A DNA stretch of 64,000 bases from Brucella sp. BE17. GTDB taxonomy: Bacteria > Pseudomonadota > Alphaproteobacteria > Rhizobiales > Rhizobiaceae. The notes beneath the pieces were generated by a model. The model made no database searches. It was not told where the DNA came from and saw only the letters and a program-made list of their open reading frames with translations. Positions 38,309 through 47,333 of the stretch are shown in pieces. A program made the translations under genes and the position numbers. The stretch lies in assembly GCF_039545455.1 (NCBI RefSeq), contig NZ_CP154467.1, positions 124,001 through 188,000 on the forward strand, read 5' to 3'. The stretch's first letter is position 1. The number at the start of each line of letters is the position of its first letter.

Positions 38309-39156
38309 GGGTTTTCGATTTCCGGCAGGTCGATGTGTTCACGTCCAAGCCGCTTAAGGGAAATCCACTGGCCGTGGTCATCGGCGCGGATGCGCTTTCC
38401 GACGATGAGATGGCGACCTTCGCCAACTGGACAAACCTCAGCGAAACGACGTTTCTGCTCAAACCTACCAAGGCAGAGGCCGATTACCGCGTGCGTATCT
38501 TCACGCCATCGCGCGAGTTGCCCTTTGCCGGGCACCCGACGCTTGGAAGCTGCCATGTCTGGCTTGATTCACACGGCAAAAGCGATGGAAGCAAAAGCAG
38601 TGATGGGGAGGTGGTGCAGGAGTGTGCAGCCGGTCTCATCCGCATTCGCCGGGATGGTGCGCGGCTTGCCTTTGCCGCACCGCCGCTTTTAAAGAGCGGG
38701 CCACTTGAGCCTGAGCTGGTCGAGCAGGTGCGCAACGCTTTGCATCTCGAAAGTGACGTGGTCATTGATGCGCAGTGGGTCGATAATGGACCGGGCTGGC
38801 TCGGCCTTTTGCTGAAAAGCCGTAAGGATGTTCTGACGCTTACGCCGGATTATGCGCTGCTTGCCGGGTTGCGGGTGGGCGTGGTGGCACCGTGGGATTC
38901 GTCCGAGGATGGACGGGACGCAGATTTTGAATTGCGAGCCTTCACCTCGGGTGGCTATGAGGATCCGGTGACCGGCAGTTTCAATGCCGGTGTCGCACAA
39001 TGGCTAATTGGAGCCAATATCGCGCCTTCCTCTTATATCGCCAGTCAGGGTACGGTGCTTGGTCGTGCCGGACGCATCCATGTCGAAAAAATCGGCACAG
39101 ATGTATGGATCGGTGGGCATGTAACGCGCTGTATTGAGGGTACTGTCAGCCTTTAA
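38299..39156 (+). CDS. PhzF family isomerase/epimerase-like protein
   Basis: A 285-residue protein of the PhzF/DAP-epimerase-like fold with VFDFRQVDVFTSKPLKGNPLAV at the N-terminus, the candidate catalytic Glu in TNLSETTFLL, the LPFAGHPTLGS loop and the VTGSFNAGVAQWLIG motif near the C-terminus. Substrates of most family members are unknown, and phenazine genes are absent here. The start is either ATG 38299 or GTG 38305, both overlapping the upstream gene. Confidence 0.85.
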   Translation: MGVRVFDFRQVDVFTSKPLKGNPLAVVIGADALSDDEMATFANWTNLSETTFLLKPTKAEADYRVRIFTPSRELPFAGHPTLGSCHVWLDSHGKSDGSKSSDGEVVQECAAGLIRIRRDGARLAFAAPPLLKSGPLEPELVEQVRNALHLESDVVIDAQWVDNGPGWLGLLLKSRKDVLTLTPDYALLAGLRVGVVAPWDSSEDGRDADFELRAFTSGGYEDPVTGSFNAGVAQWLIGANIAPSSYIASQGTVLGRAGRIHVEKIGTDVWIGGHVTRCIEGTVSL

Positions 39157-39332
39157 GTTTGGTCTTGGTCCATGCGGTCGGCACAGTGTTCCACAAGATT
39201 TTGTATTGCTTGCTCACAAACAGCGAGGCACTTTTCTGGTGCGCGATGTGCTGTTGAATAGCTTTAGAGCGGTGCCATCTGTTGGTGGAAAAAACGGCAA
39301 TCTGGAGGCTCTAAGCAACGTGATCTTGCCAA

Positions 39333-39361
39333 ATGGCATTAATATATTATATTAATGCCAT
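39333..39361. promoter_or_regulatory. Perfect palindromic operator of the Xre/RES toxin-antitoxin genes
   Basis: Arms of 14 bases, ATGGCATTAATATA and its exact complement, flank a single central base. It ends 16 bases before the antitoxin ATG. TTGCCA (39326-39331) and TATATT (39348-39353) form a plausible promoter whose -10 is inside the palindrome. This is the layout expected for autorepression by the antitoxin or complex. Confidence 0.75.
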
Positions 39362-39376
39362 AGAGTGAGGCGCATC

Positions 39377-39790
39377 ATGCAGCTTGAGCCAATTATTGCG
39401 ACACATGCTGGTAAGCAGGTCGGCACTATTAGTGAGGCGGAAGCCGGTGCGCTGGCGCGCACTACCGTCAATCTTTTCAAGGCGTGGAAGCTTTCCGATG
39501 CCGAAGCCTGCACGCTGCTTGGCGACATGGCACCGCGCACATGGGCAAGATGGAAAGATGGTTCGGTTGGCCGCATCGACCGTGATCTACGTATGCGCAT
39601 GGCGCATCTGATGGGCATTCACAAGGGGTTGCGCTATCTGTTTCGCGAGCCTTCGCGTGGCTACGACTGGATACGCAAGCCCAACGTCGCCTTTGGCGGC
39701 ATGTCGGCGCTCGACCTCATGCTGCGCGGCGAATTGTCTGATCTCGAAGCCATGCGCGCATGGCTCAATGCGGAACGCGGCGCATGGTAA
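39377..39790 (+). CDS. Xre/MbcA/ParS antitoxin (DUF2384)
   Basis: A 137-residue antitoxin. The N-terminal helix-turn-helix region is around SDAEACTLLGDMAPRTWARWKDG, and the C-terminal toxin-binding part matches DUF2384 with KGLRYLFREPSRGYDWIRKPNVAFGGMSALDLML. It neutralises the RES toxin encoded next to it. Its start at 39377 follows GAGG. The stop codon overlaps the toxin's start (ATGGTAA). This order, antitoxin first and overlapping toxin, is classical for Res-Xre pairs. Confidence 0.92.
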   Translation: MQLEPIIATHAGKQVGTISEAEAGALARTTVNLFKAWKLSDAEACTLLGDMAPRTWARWKDGSVGRIDRDLRMRMAHLMGIHKGLRYLFREPSRGYDWIRKPNVAFGGMSALDLMLRGELSDLEAMRAWLNAERGAW

Positions 39791-40497
39791 GTGGGCTTGC
39801 GGTGCACAGGCGCGTCGCCTGGTCTGAGACGTGGCGTATTATCCGCTCTATTCATCCGCCCATTGATCTTTTTGAGGATATTGCTGATCCACGTGACTGG
39901 GAAGCCTTGGCGGCCGTCGAGGAAAAGACCAATCCGCGCATTCGCTTCGAGATTGGCGATCTTGGCAAGGTGCCGCTGCACCGACGTGTGCATGGTCCGG
40001 GTTCCACCTATGTGATGGCGCCTTTCGTGCATTGCTCCACGCTGCGTCCCGGTCGTTTCAGTGATGGCAGTTACGGCATTTATTATGCGGGTGATTGCGA
40101 GGATGTAGCGCTGGCCGAGACGATCCATCATCATGAAAATTTCATGCGGGCCACAGAGGAACCCCCGGGCTGGACCTCGGATTTCCGCGCCCTGATTGGT
40201 CGTGTGGATGCAACTCTTGATGACGTTTCCGCCGTTCCCGGTGTGCTCGATCCGCATGATTACCGTGCGACGCATGAAGAAGGGCGTGCCTTGCGCGACG
40301 TGGGCAGTAACGGTCTTTTATGGCCAAGCGTGCGCAAGCCTGGTGGCTATTGTCTTGGTGCTTTCTGGCCGGATGTGGTCACGATTCCCGTTCAGGGGCG
40401 GCATTACAGCTATCACTGGGACGGCAACCGCGTCGATTTCGTGCGCAAACATGACACAAGCGAGGTCTTTGCCGTCTCAGGCCGCGCTCTTTACTGA
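39784..40497 (+). CDS. RES-domain NAD+-degrading toxin
   Basis: A 237-residue RES-domain protein. Known relatives such as MbcT and the S. meliloti RES toxin cleave NAD+ by phosphorolysis or hydrolysis. Active-site positions are expected in PGRFSDGSYGIYYAGD and the ALAETIHHH segment (conserved Arg, Tyr and Glu). The start at 39784 overlaps the antitoxin stop. The last 7 bases overlap the convergent DUF1344 gene. Toxicity itself is inferred from the family. Confidence 0.9.
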   Translation: MVSGLAVHRRVAWSETWRIIRSIHPPIDLFEDIADPRDWEALAAVEEKTNPRIRFEIGDLGKVPLHRRVHGPGSTYVMAPFVHCSTLRPGRFSDGSYGIYYAGDCEDVALAETIHHHENFMRATEEPPGWTSDFRALIGRVDATLDDVSAVPGVLDPHDYRATHEEGRALRDVGSNGLLWPSVRKPGGYCLGAFWPDVVTIPVQGRHYSYHWDGNRVDFVRKHDTSEVFAVSGRALY

Positions 40498-40751
40498 ACT
40501 TCTGGGGCTTCCTGAATATCGGTGACGAAGCGGGTATCTTCGGCCACTTCATAAAGAACGATAACCTTCATGCCTTCGTTGAGCGCAGTATAATCGAACT
40601 CTCCGGGAAGCTTGTAGTCCTGACCATCATCGAGCGAAATCGTTTCGCCCTCCCGGTCGATTGCGGTGATCTTGCCTTCTGCGTCCTCAGCCATGGCCAC
40701 TGTTGAAAACATGGACATAACGATAAACAGAAATCCGACCAGATAATGCAT
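40491..40751 (-). CDS. DUF1344 small periplasmic protein
   Basis: An 86-residue protein with a signal peptide (hydrophobic residues 3-18, cleavage after AMA near 20) and a small beta domain with AEGKITAIDREGETISLDDGQDYKLP, characteristic of DUF1344. Members are common in rhizobia and have no assigned role known to me. It ends inside the last codons of the convergent RES toxin. Confidence 0.82.
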   Translation of the reverse strand: MHYLVGFLFIVMSMFSTVAMAEDAEGKITAIDREGETISLDDGQDYKLPGEFDYTALNEGMKVIVLYEVAEDTRFVTDIQEAPEVQ

Positions 40752-40949
40752 GATTGTCCACTCCTTTGGTTAGCCTCGGGTGGAGACTTTCGCCAGATCG
40801 ATTCGACGAAGCTTTTGATTGGCCTATTCTAGAACTTTAAAATTATTACATGCAATCTCGAATTCCGCACAGTTAGCGGGGGGAATGTGTCAAAACAATG
40901 CTGGAAAGCTATGATTGGAAGGAAATTTCCTGCGTCAGCTGCGCTTCAT

Positions 40950-41019
40950 TTGACCGCTAGCGAAAAGCCCAATAAAACGCCGGGTAAGATGCCGGTATTC
41001 TACCGGCCAGAGCTTTTTT
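40950..41019 (+). promoter_or_regulatory. aroC: Predicted aroC promoter and leader hairpin
   Basis: TTGACC (40950-40955) and TAAAAC (40973-40978) are spaced by 17 bases. Just after the predicted start, GCCGGTA (40991-40997) and TACCGGC (41001-41007) form a perfect hairpin followed 6 bases later by TTTTTT (41014-41019). This lies 40 bases before aroC and could act as an attenuator or an mRNA-stabilising 5' hairpin. The rest of the 307-base gap before aroC (40752-41058) shows no gene. Confidence 0.4.
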
Positions 41020-41058
41020 GCAGCTGTTCCTATACACCACACTGGTCAGGCGTCGCCC

Positions 41059-42153
41059 ATGTCTCATAATAGTTTCGGTCATTTGTTTCGCGTAACAACA
41101 TGGGGCGAAAGCCACGGGCTCGCGCTTGGTTGTGTGGTAGATGGATGCCCCCCCGGTATTACCTTTACCGAAGCGGAGATCCAAAGCTATCTCGACAAGC
41201 GTAAGCCGGGTCAGTCCAAATACACTACACAGCGCCGCGAAGCCGATCAGGTGCGCGTGCTTTCTGGCGTCCTCTTAAGCGATGATGGCGTCACCATGAC
41301 CTCGACCGGAACGCCGATCTCGATGATGATCGAAAACACTGATCAGCGCTCCAAGGATTATGGCGATATTGCGCGGCAATATCGTCCGGGCCACGCTGAT
41401 TACACTTATGATGTCAAATACGGCATTCGCGATTATCGCGGCGGCGGGCGCTCTTCGGCCCGAGAAACGGCGGCTCGCGTTGCGGCGGGCGCCATCGCGC
41501 GAAAAATCGTACCGGGTTTGCAGGTGCGTGGCGCGCTGGTCGCCATGGGGATTCATGGTATCAGCCGTTCGCGCTGGGACTGGAACGAAGTCGATAACAA
41601 TCCCTTCTTTTCGCCCGATGCGGGCAGTGTCGCTGTGTTTGCCGAGTATCTCGACGGTATTCGCAAGAGCGGCTCCTCGGTGGGCGCGTTGATAGAGATC
41701 GTTGCCGAAGGTGTGCCTGCGGGTATCGGTGCGCCGATTTATGCCAAGCTCGATCAGGATATCGCCAGCAATCTCATGTCGATTAACGCCGTCAAGGGTG
41801 TGGAGATCGGCAACGGCTTTGAATCCGCACGTCTCACTGGCGAGGAAAACGCCGATGAAATGCGCATGGGCAATGACGGCCAGCCGCGGTTCTTGTCCAA
41901 CCATGCCGGTGGAATCCTGGGCGGTATTGCAACGGGTGCGCCGGTGGTGGCACGCTTTGCGGTTAAGCCGACCTCATCGATCCTGACCCCGCGCCAGTCG
42001 ATCGACAAGGACGGCAACGAGGTTGATGTAATGACCAAGGGTCGTCATGATCCTTGCGTGGGTATCCGCGCTGTGCCGATTGGCGAGGCCATGGTCGCCT
42101 GCGCCATTGCCGATCATTATTTGCGTCACCGCGGCCAGACGGGCCGCGTCTGA
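41059..42153 (+). CDS. aroC: Chorismate synthase
   Basis: A 364-residue FMNH2-dependent enzyme forming chorismate, the last common step of the shikimate pathway. It starts [20 protein letters not shown] and contains [51 protein letters not shown] and the C-terminal [17 protein letters not shown]. Every family hallmark is intact and length is normal. ribB follows after 42 bases. Confidence 0.98.
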   Translation: MSHNSFGHLFRVTTWGESHGLALGCVVDGCPPGITFTEAEIQSYLDKRKPGQSKYTTQRREADQVRVLSGVLLSDDGVTMTSTGTPISMMIENTDQRSKDYGDIARQYRPGHADYTYDVKYGIRDYRGGGRSSARETAARVAAGAIARKIVPGLQVRGALVAMGIHGISRSRWDWNEVDNNPFFSPDAGSVAVFAEYLDGIRKSGSSVGALIEIVAEGVPAGIGAPIYAKLDQDIASNLMSINAVKGVEIGNGFESARLTGEENADEMRMGNDGQPRFLSNHAGGILGGIATGAPVVARFAVKPTSSILTPRQSIDKDGNEVDVMTKGRHDPCVGIRAVPIGEAMVACAIADHYLRHRGQTGRV

Positions 42154-42195
42154 AGAATTAGGGCCTAACCGACTTTTGTACGTTTCGAGGAAATC

Positions 42196-43329
42196 ATGGG
42201 CTATAATCAAAAACAGGTTGTGGATGCGCTGCGGGCTTTCGAGCGTGGCGAGATCGTTGTTGTCATGGATGATGACGGGCGCGAAAACGAAGGCGACCTG
42301 ATCGTCGCAGCCGTGCATTGCACGCCGGAAAAAATGGCCTTCATCGTGCGTCACACCACCGGCATCGTCTGCACGCCCATGCCGCGTGAAGAAGCGCGCC
42401 GTCTCAATCTGGCACCCATGGTGGCAGAAAATGAATCGCCCAATTCCACGGCCTTCACCGTGACGGTCGATTATCGCCATGGCACGACGACCGGCATCTC
42501 CGCCGATGACCGCACATTGACCGTGCGCAATCTTGCCAACCCCAATGCGGGGCCGTCGGATTTCGTGCGTCCGGGCCATATTTTTCCGCTTGTGGCGCGT
42601 GAGGGCGGTGTGCTGATGCGCTCAGGCCACACGGAAGCAGCGGTGGATCTGTGCAAGCTTGCAGGCCTGCCGCCCATCGGCGTCATCTGCGAACTCGTCA
42701 ATGATGACGGCACCGTTATGCGCGGCCCCGATGTCGAGGCCTTTGCCGCGAAAAACAGCCTGCACCGGGTGACGGTCGCCGATCTCATTGCCTATCGCCA
42801 GCGTAAGGAAACGCTGGTCAAGCGTATCAATGAAGGCGCCATCAAGACCCCCGCAGGTCCCGCGCAGGCCTATACTTACGAATTGCCGTGGGAGCCGATG
42901 CAGCACGTTGCCGTGGTGTTTGGCGATATTCGCGATGGCGAGGAGGTGCCGGTGCGCCTGCATCGCGAGGATGTTCTGGCCGATGTATTTGGTGAGGGCG
43001 GCGATAATCTGGAAAGCATCATGGAACGCATGAGTAAGGCCGGGCGCGGTGTACTAGTTTATCTGCGGGAAGGATCGGTCGGTGTGCGGGCGCAAGAGCA
43101 TGATACGCGGCTGCGTGATGCTTTAGCTTCCGGTTCCGATATTCATCCCGACCATGAAAGACATGCAGAAGCTGTGGCGCGTGAAGAAGAATGGCGCCAG
43201 ATCGGGCTTGGTGCGCAGATACTGAAAGATCTCGGCATCAGTTCAATCGTGCTTCTGGCATCGCGTGAGCGCCATTATGTGGGCCTTGAAGGTTTTGGCA
43301 TTCACATCGCCCGTACCGATATCATCTGA
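42196..43329 (+). CDS. ribB: 3,4-dihydroxy-2-butanone 4-phosphate synthase with GCHII-like tail
   Basis: A 377-residue protein of riboflavin synthesis. The N-terminal RibB domain (to about residue 205) has the catalytic DDDGRENEGDLIVAA loop and the GHTEAAVDLCKLAG helix. The C-terminal domain resembles GTP cyclohydrolase II but contains no cysteine at all, so the three zinc ligands are missing (LHREDVLADVFGEGGDN stands where the cysteines should be). It is therefore unlikely to open GTP. This RibBX form is known in rhizobia and relatives. The role of the tail is not established. Confidence 0.92.
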   Translation: MGYNQKQVVDALRAFERGEIVVVMDDDGRENEGDLIVAAVHCTPEKMAFIVRHTTGIVCTPMPREEARRLNLAPMVAENESPNSTAFTVTVDYRHGTTTGISADDRTLTVRNLANPNAGPSDFVRPGHIFPLVAREGGVLMRSGHTEAAVDLCKLAGLPPIGVICELVNDDGTVMRGPDVEAFAAKNSLHRVTVADLIAYRQRKETLVKRINEGAIKTPAGPAQAYTYELPWEPMQHVAVVFGDIRDGEEVPVRLHREDVLADVFGEGGDNLESIMERMSKAGRGVLVYLREGSVGVRAQEHDTRLRDALASGSDIHPDHERHAEAVAREEEWRQIGLGAQILKDLGISSIVLLASRERHYVGLEGFGIHIARTDII

Positions 43330-43355
43330 CATATTCATGCTGGTATAGTGATCCC

Positions 43356-44306
43356 ATGACGACACGGCTTTACTGGCATCCGCTCTATCTGGAGCATCTG
43401 ACCCCATCCGGGCACCCCGAGCGCCCGGATCGCATCCGTGCATTGATGAGCGAGCTGGAAGGCGAGGCGTTTTATCGTCTCGATCGGGTGGAAGCACCGA
43501 TGGCGTCAGAGGATGCGATCCTGCTCGCCCATCCGGAACACTACATGCGCTCCATCTGGGACAAGTTGCCCGAAGCGCTGGAAGACGAAGATGCACCCGC
43601 GCCGCTGGTCAAGCTCGATGACGATACATGGATAAGCCCTAAAAGCGGTGAGGCGGCACTTGCGGCAATCGGCGCTGCGATGGCCGCCGTCGATGATGTG
43701 TTTAATGGCTGCGCCGACAATGTCTTTGTCGCTGCCCGTCCCCCCGGTCATCATGCGGAGCGTGAGCGGGCCATGGGGTTTTGCCTTTTCAACACTGTTG
43801 CGATTGCTGCGCGTCATGCGCAGAGCAATCATGGGGCAGAACGCATCGCGATTGTGGATTGGGATGTGCATCACGGCAACGGTACACAAGACATTTTCGA
43901 GCGCGACCCAAATGTGTTGTTCTGCTCGACGCATCAATATCCTCTTTACCCCGGCAGCGGCCACCGCGATGAAACCGGAGTCGGTAATGTGGTCAATGCG
44001 CCGCTCTCGCCTGGAAGTGGCAGTCGCGAATTTCGCGAGGCGTTCAATAGTCGTGTATTACCCGCGCTTGACAATTTCCGGCCTGATTTGATCCTTATTT
44101 CGGCTGGATTCGATGCGCATTACCGCGATCCATTGGCCGAGATCAATCTCGATGAGGGGGATTTCGACTGGGCAACGGGCAAGCTGATGCAACGTGCGGA
44201 GCGCTTTTGCGATAATCGCATCGTGAGCCTGCTTGAAGGTGGATACGATCTTGAGGGCTTGTCGCAGTCCGCATCTTTGCATATGACGCGGCTGTTGAAA
44301 GGATGA
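43356..44306 (+). CDS. Histone-deacetylase-family metallohydrolase
   Basis: A 316-residue arginase/deacetylase-fold protein. Catalytic histidines are in [16 protein letters not shown], and metal ligands in [16 protein letters not shown] (near residue 168) and [16 protein letters not shown]. Bacterial members remove acyl groups from polyamines, acetoin-related compounds or small amines; the substrate here is unknown. It is 26 bases after ribB and 4 bases before xseB, so it shares a transcript with xseB. Confidence 0.9.
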   Translation: MTTRLYWHPLYLEHLTPSGHPERPDRIRALMSELEGEAFYRLDRVEAPMASEDAILLAHPEHYMRSIWDKLPEALEDEDAPAPLVKLDDDTWISPKSGEAALAAIGAAMAAVDDVFNGCADNVFVAARPPGHHAERERAMGFCLFNTVAIAARHAQSNHGAERIAIVDWDVHHGNGTQDIFERDPNVLFCSTHQYPLYPGSGHRDETGVGNVVNAPLSPGSGSREFREAFNSRVLPALDNFRPDLILISAGFDAHYRDPLAEINLDEGDFDWATGKLMQRAERFCDNRIVSLLEGGYDLEGLSQSASLHMTRLLKG

Positions 44307-44310
44307 AACT

Positions 44311-44565
44311 ATGGTGAGCGAACCGTCCAACACCGATATTTCGGTGATGAGTTTCGAGGATGCACTCAAGCAGCTTGAGAAGATCGTTGACAATCTTGAG
44401 CGCGGTGACGTGCCTTTGGAAGAATCTATCCGTATTTACGAGCGCGGCGAAGCACTGAAAAAACATTGCGATGTGCTGCTGAAATCTGCCGAGGACAAGG
44501 TTGAAAAAATCCGTCTCGGACGCGACGGTCAGCCGGTCGGCACCGAGCCGCTTGATCCTGAATAA
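44311..44565 (+). CDS. xseB: Exodeoxyribonuclease VII small subunit
   Basis: An 84-residue helical subunit with [37 protein letters not shown], the XseB signature, here split across residues 11-48. It associates in several copies with the XseA catalytic subunit, which is not in this window. Directly follows the HDAC-like gene. Its stop is next to the end of the convergent DedA gene. Confidence 0.95.
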   Translation: MVSEPSNTDISVMSFEDALKQLEKIVDNLERGDVPLEESIRIYERGEALKKHCDVLLKSAEDKVEKIRLGRDGQPVGTEPLDPE

Positions 44566-45102
44566 TCAGAATGGCCACAAAGCCTCAAGAAGGGTTTTGA
44601 GATGCACGAGATAGGGCGCCAGCACGCCGCTTAAAAGATAGGGGCCCAGGCCCCAGACAAGCGTCCAGCCAGCGGCCCCGATAATATTTGCTGCCAGGAA
44701 TTTTACTGGATTCATCTTCATCGAACCCGCAACGATGCCGTTCAATTGGCGCAGCAGCAACACGAAACGCGCCGTTGCAACGACGTAAAACCCATTGCGT
44801 TCGAACATTTTTTCGAAATGTTCGAACCGTTGCGGTGTCAGCTTGAAACGTGGGCCATAGCGCAGAATCAGTTTGCGTCCGCCAAAACGCCCGATCAGGT
44901 AGCCGGTGCAGTCGCCAAGCACTGCGCCGACAAATGTCGCTACAAGTACGTTTTCTATGTGAAGCGTGCCATGCAATGCCAGCAGCGAACTGGCGATCAG
45001 CGCGCTTTCCCCCGGCACGGGCATGCCGAAGGATTCCAGATAGACGATGATGAACAACGCCAGCGCGCCATAGGCCATGATGTAGGGTTCTAGAAAGCTC
45101 AT
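44566..45102 (-). CDS. DedA family membrane protein
   Basis: A 178-residue polytopic membrane protein beginning MSFLEPYIMAYGALALFIIVYLESFG, then MPVPGESALIASSLLAL, the membrane re-entrant G-x3-E motif of the DedA/SNARE-associated family, with RFVLLLRQLNGIVAG in the second half. DedA proteins are involved in lipid carrier recycling and membrane potential, which is known of the family only. A TTG at 45150 is an alternative start. It is convergent to xseB. Confidence 0.85.
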   Translation of the reverse strand: MSFLEPYIMAYGALALFIIVYLESFGMPVPGESALIASSLLALHGTLHIENVLVATFVGAVLGDCTGYLIGRFGGRKLILRYGPRFKLTPQRFEHFEKMFERNGFYVVATARFVLLLRQLNGIVAGSMKMNPVKFLAANIIGAAGWTLVWGLGPYLLSGVLAPYLVHLKTLLEALWPF

Positions 45103-45206
45103 CAAATATCTGAAAATGAAGCCGTGGCTTTTCCATGGGTCGGTCGACAAAAAGGCTTGGGACGAACCAGAGCCGCCCCTATAGCCTCAACTCATATTGA
45201 TCCGCT

Positions 45207-45470
45207 TCAGCCTATAGATCGCTTACCGGTAATGGCATGATAGAGCCAGAGGACGATCACGGCGCCGATGGTTGCAACGATCAGACTATAAATGTCGAAG
45301 GCACCGGTAATTCCTCTGCCAAAAAGAAACGACGAAAGCACGCCACCTACGATAGCACCGGCAATACCCAGAGCGATATCGAAGAAAATACCCTGACCGC
45401 TTTTGTTGACTATCTTACTGCCAATAAAGCCCGCGATCAGTCCCAGTATGATCCAGCTGAGGAAAGACAT
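45207..45470 (-). CDS. GlsB/YeaQ/YmgE stress-response membrane protein
   Basis: An 87-residue protein with three glycine-rich membrane helices (residues 4-18, 27-47 and 57-76), as in the transglycosylase-associated/YeaQ family linked to general stress. A CAGGAGA ribosome site precedes the ATG at 45470. No partner gene adjoins it. Confidence 0.85.
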   Translation of the reverse strand: MSFLSWIILGLIAGFIGSKIVNKSGQGIFFDIALGIAGAIVGGVLSSFLFGRGITGAFDIYSLIVATIGAVIVLWLYHAITGKRSIG

Positions 45471-45635
45471 GTCACTATCTCCTGAAGTGCTGATAAACAT
45501 TTGCATCGTGCATATAGAAAATTTTCATATTAAATTCTCTTTGGCAAGGTAGAATGCTTGTAAAATGGATTGATGTATTTAATTTTAACTAGTGGAGTAC
45601 ACAGAATGTGTACGAAAACACAGGGAGTATGCGCC

Positions 45636-46202
45636 ATGTCAAACGATGCCGATAACTCGAATTCGCCAATTCCCGGCGGCAATCTTGCAAAGCCGGTCAT
45701 GATCGCGCTCGGCGCTTTGCTCGTCGGCAAGCTTCTCAGTGGTCACAAGGATGACCCGGAACAGGCAGCACAACCTGCTCAGCCACAGGCAGACAACAGC
45801 CTCGGCGGCGGTTTGGGCGGTGGTCTGCTCGGCAGCGTTCTGGGCGGCCTTGGCGGTCTTCTGGGCGGTGCGGCTGCAGGCAATGCGGCCAATGCTCCGG
45901 CAGCGCCGGGTCCTTTGAGTGGTGGTCTCGGCGGTCTCCTTGAACAGCTCAGGCAGTCCGGTCTTGGCGACAAGGTCGAGTCATGGGTCGGGCAAGGCGA
46001 GAATGCGCCTATCGAACCCGGTCATCTCGGGGAAGCGCTCGGCCAGAAAACCATCAACGAACTGGCCCAGCATGCCGGTATCGATCCGCAGGAGCTGCTT
46101 GGTCAGCTTTCGCAGGTTCTGCCGGGGCTGGTGGACAAGCTGACCGCTGGCGGTCAGGTGCCCGACACCAGCGAGCTGTCGAAGCTGTTGAACAAACCCT
46201 GA
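45636..46202 (+). CDS. YidB/DUF937 family protein
   Basis: A 188-residue protein with an N-terminal hydrophobic segment (about residues 20-32), a Gly/Leu-rich low-complexity stretch (about 52-90) and a C-terminal YidB domain (SGLGDKVESWVGQGENAPIEP, LAQHAGIDPQELLGQLSQVLP). Homologues are small conserved proteins of unknown role. It follows a GGGAGT ribosome site; an upstream in-frame ATG at 45606 is less likely. A terminator follows. Confidence 0.82.
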   Translation: MSNDADNSNSPIPGGNLAKPVMIALGALLVGKLLSGHKDDPEQAAQPAQPQADNSLGGGLGGGLLGSVLGGLGGLLGGAAAGNAANAPAAPGPLSGGLGGLLEQLRQSGLGDKVESWVGQGENAPIEPGHLGEALGQKTINELAQHAGIDPQELLGQLSQVLPGLVDKLTAGGQVPDTSELSKLLNKP

Positions 46203-46225
46203 TCTGCACCATATATCTGATGAAG

Positions 46226-46258
46226 GCCGCACCGGCGTTTCCGCGCCGGTGCGGCTTT
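46226..46258 (+). terminator. Intrinsic terminator after the YidB gene
   Basis: Perfect 12-base arms GCCGCACCGGCG and CGCCGGTGCGGC around TTTCCG, followed by TTTG. The U-tract is short but the stem is very stable. Confidence 0.82.
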
Positions 46259-46285
46259 GTTTTCTGCCATGTTGGAGTCCGTGCG

Positions 46286-47206
46286 ATGAGCTTTTTTCCC
46301 TGTCCCGATCCGATCCTTGGCGACAAGACTTCCGTTGATTCTATCGAAACATTGGTTATTCCGCGCACCAGCGACATTGGCGGGCTGGAAGTGCGTCGCG
46401 CTCTGCCGACCGTCAGAAGGCGGTTGGTTGGACCGTTTATCTTTTTCGACCGTATGGGACCGGCAATTTTGCGCGATGGCGAGGCACTGGATGTGAAACC
46501 GCATCCGCATATCGGTCTTTCCACCGTGACCTATCTGTTCGACGGCCATATCCGCCATCGCGACAGTCTGGGCACGGAAATGGTCGTGCGGCCCGGCGAT
46601 GTGAACCTGATGACGGCGGGGCGTGGCATCGTGCATTCCGAACGCTCGCCGGAGGAAGACCGAAGCGGACCGATGCCGATTTCCGGCATCCAGACATGGC
46701 TTGCTCTGCCCGATGCGCTTGAAGACATGAAGCCCGATTTTTTTCATAATCAGGCGAGTGAATTGCCGGTGCTCGAGGATAAGGATATTCGCGGGCGGTT
46801 GATCATCGGGGCGCTGCATGGGTTGAAATCGCCGGTGGTGCAACACGCCGACACGCTTTATGCGGATATTGCAATCAAGCCTGGTGGACGCTTTCATATC
46901 CCCCCGGTGGCGCAAGAACGGGCGATCTATACGCTTTCTGGCAATGTCGGCATTGCCGGGGATGTGTTTCCCCCCGACCGTTTGCTGGCCATTCGTGAAA
47001 GCGATGATATCGTGGTCGAGGCTGGACCGGAGGGCGCGCATATCATGCTTTTCGGCGGTGCGGCACTCGGCTCCAAACGTTATATCTGGTGGAACTTTGT
47101 TTCTTCCTCGCGAGAGCGTATAGAAGAAGCCAAGGAAGAATGGCGTAAGGGACGCTTCGATATCGTGCCCGGAGACGAAGAGGAATTCGTACCTTTGCCT
47201 GAATAG
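46286..47206 (+). CDS. Pirin family protein
   Basis: A 306-residue bicupin. The N-terminal metal ligands are in DVKPHPHIGLSTVTYLFDG and RHRDSLG, followed by GDVNLMTAGRGIVHSER, the pirin signature. Members act as iron-dependent quercetin dioxygenases or redox sensors, and the role here is unknown. It starts at 46286 behind TTGGAG. The open frame continues upstream through the YidB terminator and is not coding there. Confidence 0.88.
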   Translation: MSFFPCPDPILGDKTSVDSIETLVIPRTSDIGGLEVRRALPTVRRRLVGPFIFFDRMGPAILRDGEALDVKPHPHIGLSTVTYLFDGHIRHRDSLGTEMVVRPGDVNLMTAGRGIVHSERSPEEDRSGPMPISGIQTWLALPDALEDMKPDFFHNQASELPVLEDKDIRGRLIIGALHGLKSPVVQHADTLYADIAIKPGGRFHIPPVAQERAIYTLSGNVGIAGDVFPPDRLLAIRESDDIVVEAGPEGAHIMLFGGAALGSKRYIWWNFVSSSRERIEEAKEEWRKGRFDIVPGDEEEFVPLPE

Positions 47207-47333
47207 GCACTTACGACCAACATCATGAAGCCAATATTACAGGGGTATGACACGATGTCTCTCCCTGCTTGATCTAGGCAACGCTGCTGCTATACCAACA
47301 ATAAGTCCAGATAAACCAACACAGGTTGATTTG

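Noticed and set aside
45779..45973. GC-rich Gly repeats in the YidB-like gene as a simple-sequence repeat or phase-variable tract
   Set aside because: The repeats encode a Gly/Leu-rich linker with varied codons and no homopolymer run long enough to slip.
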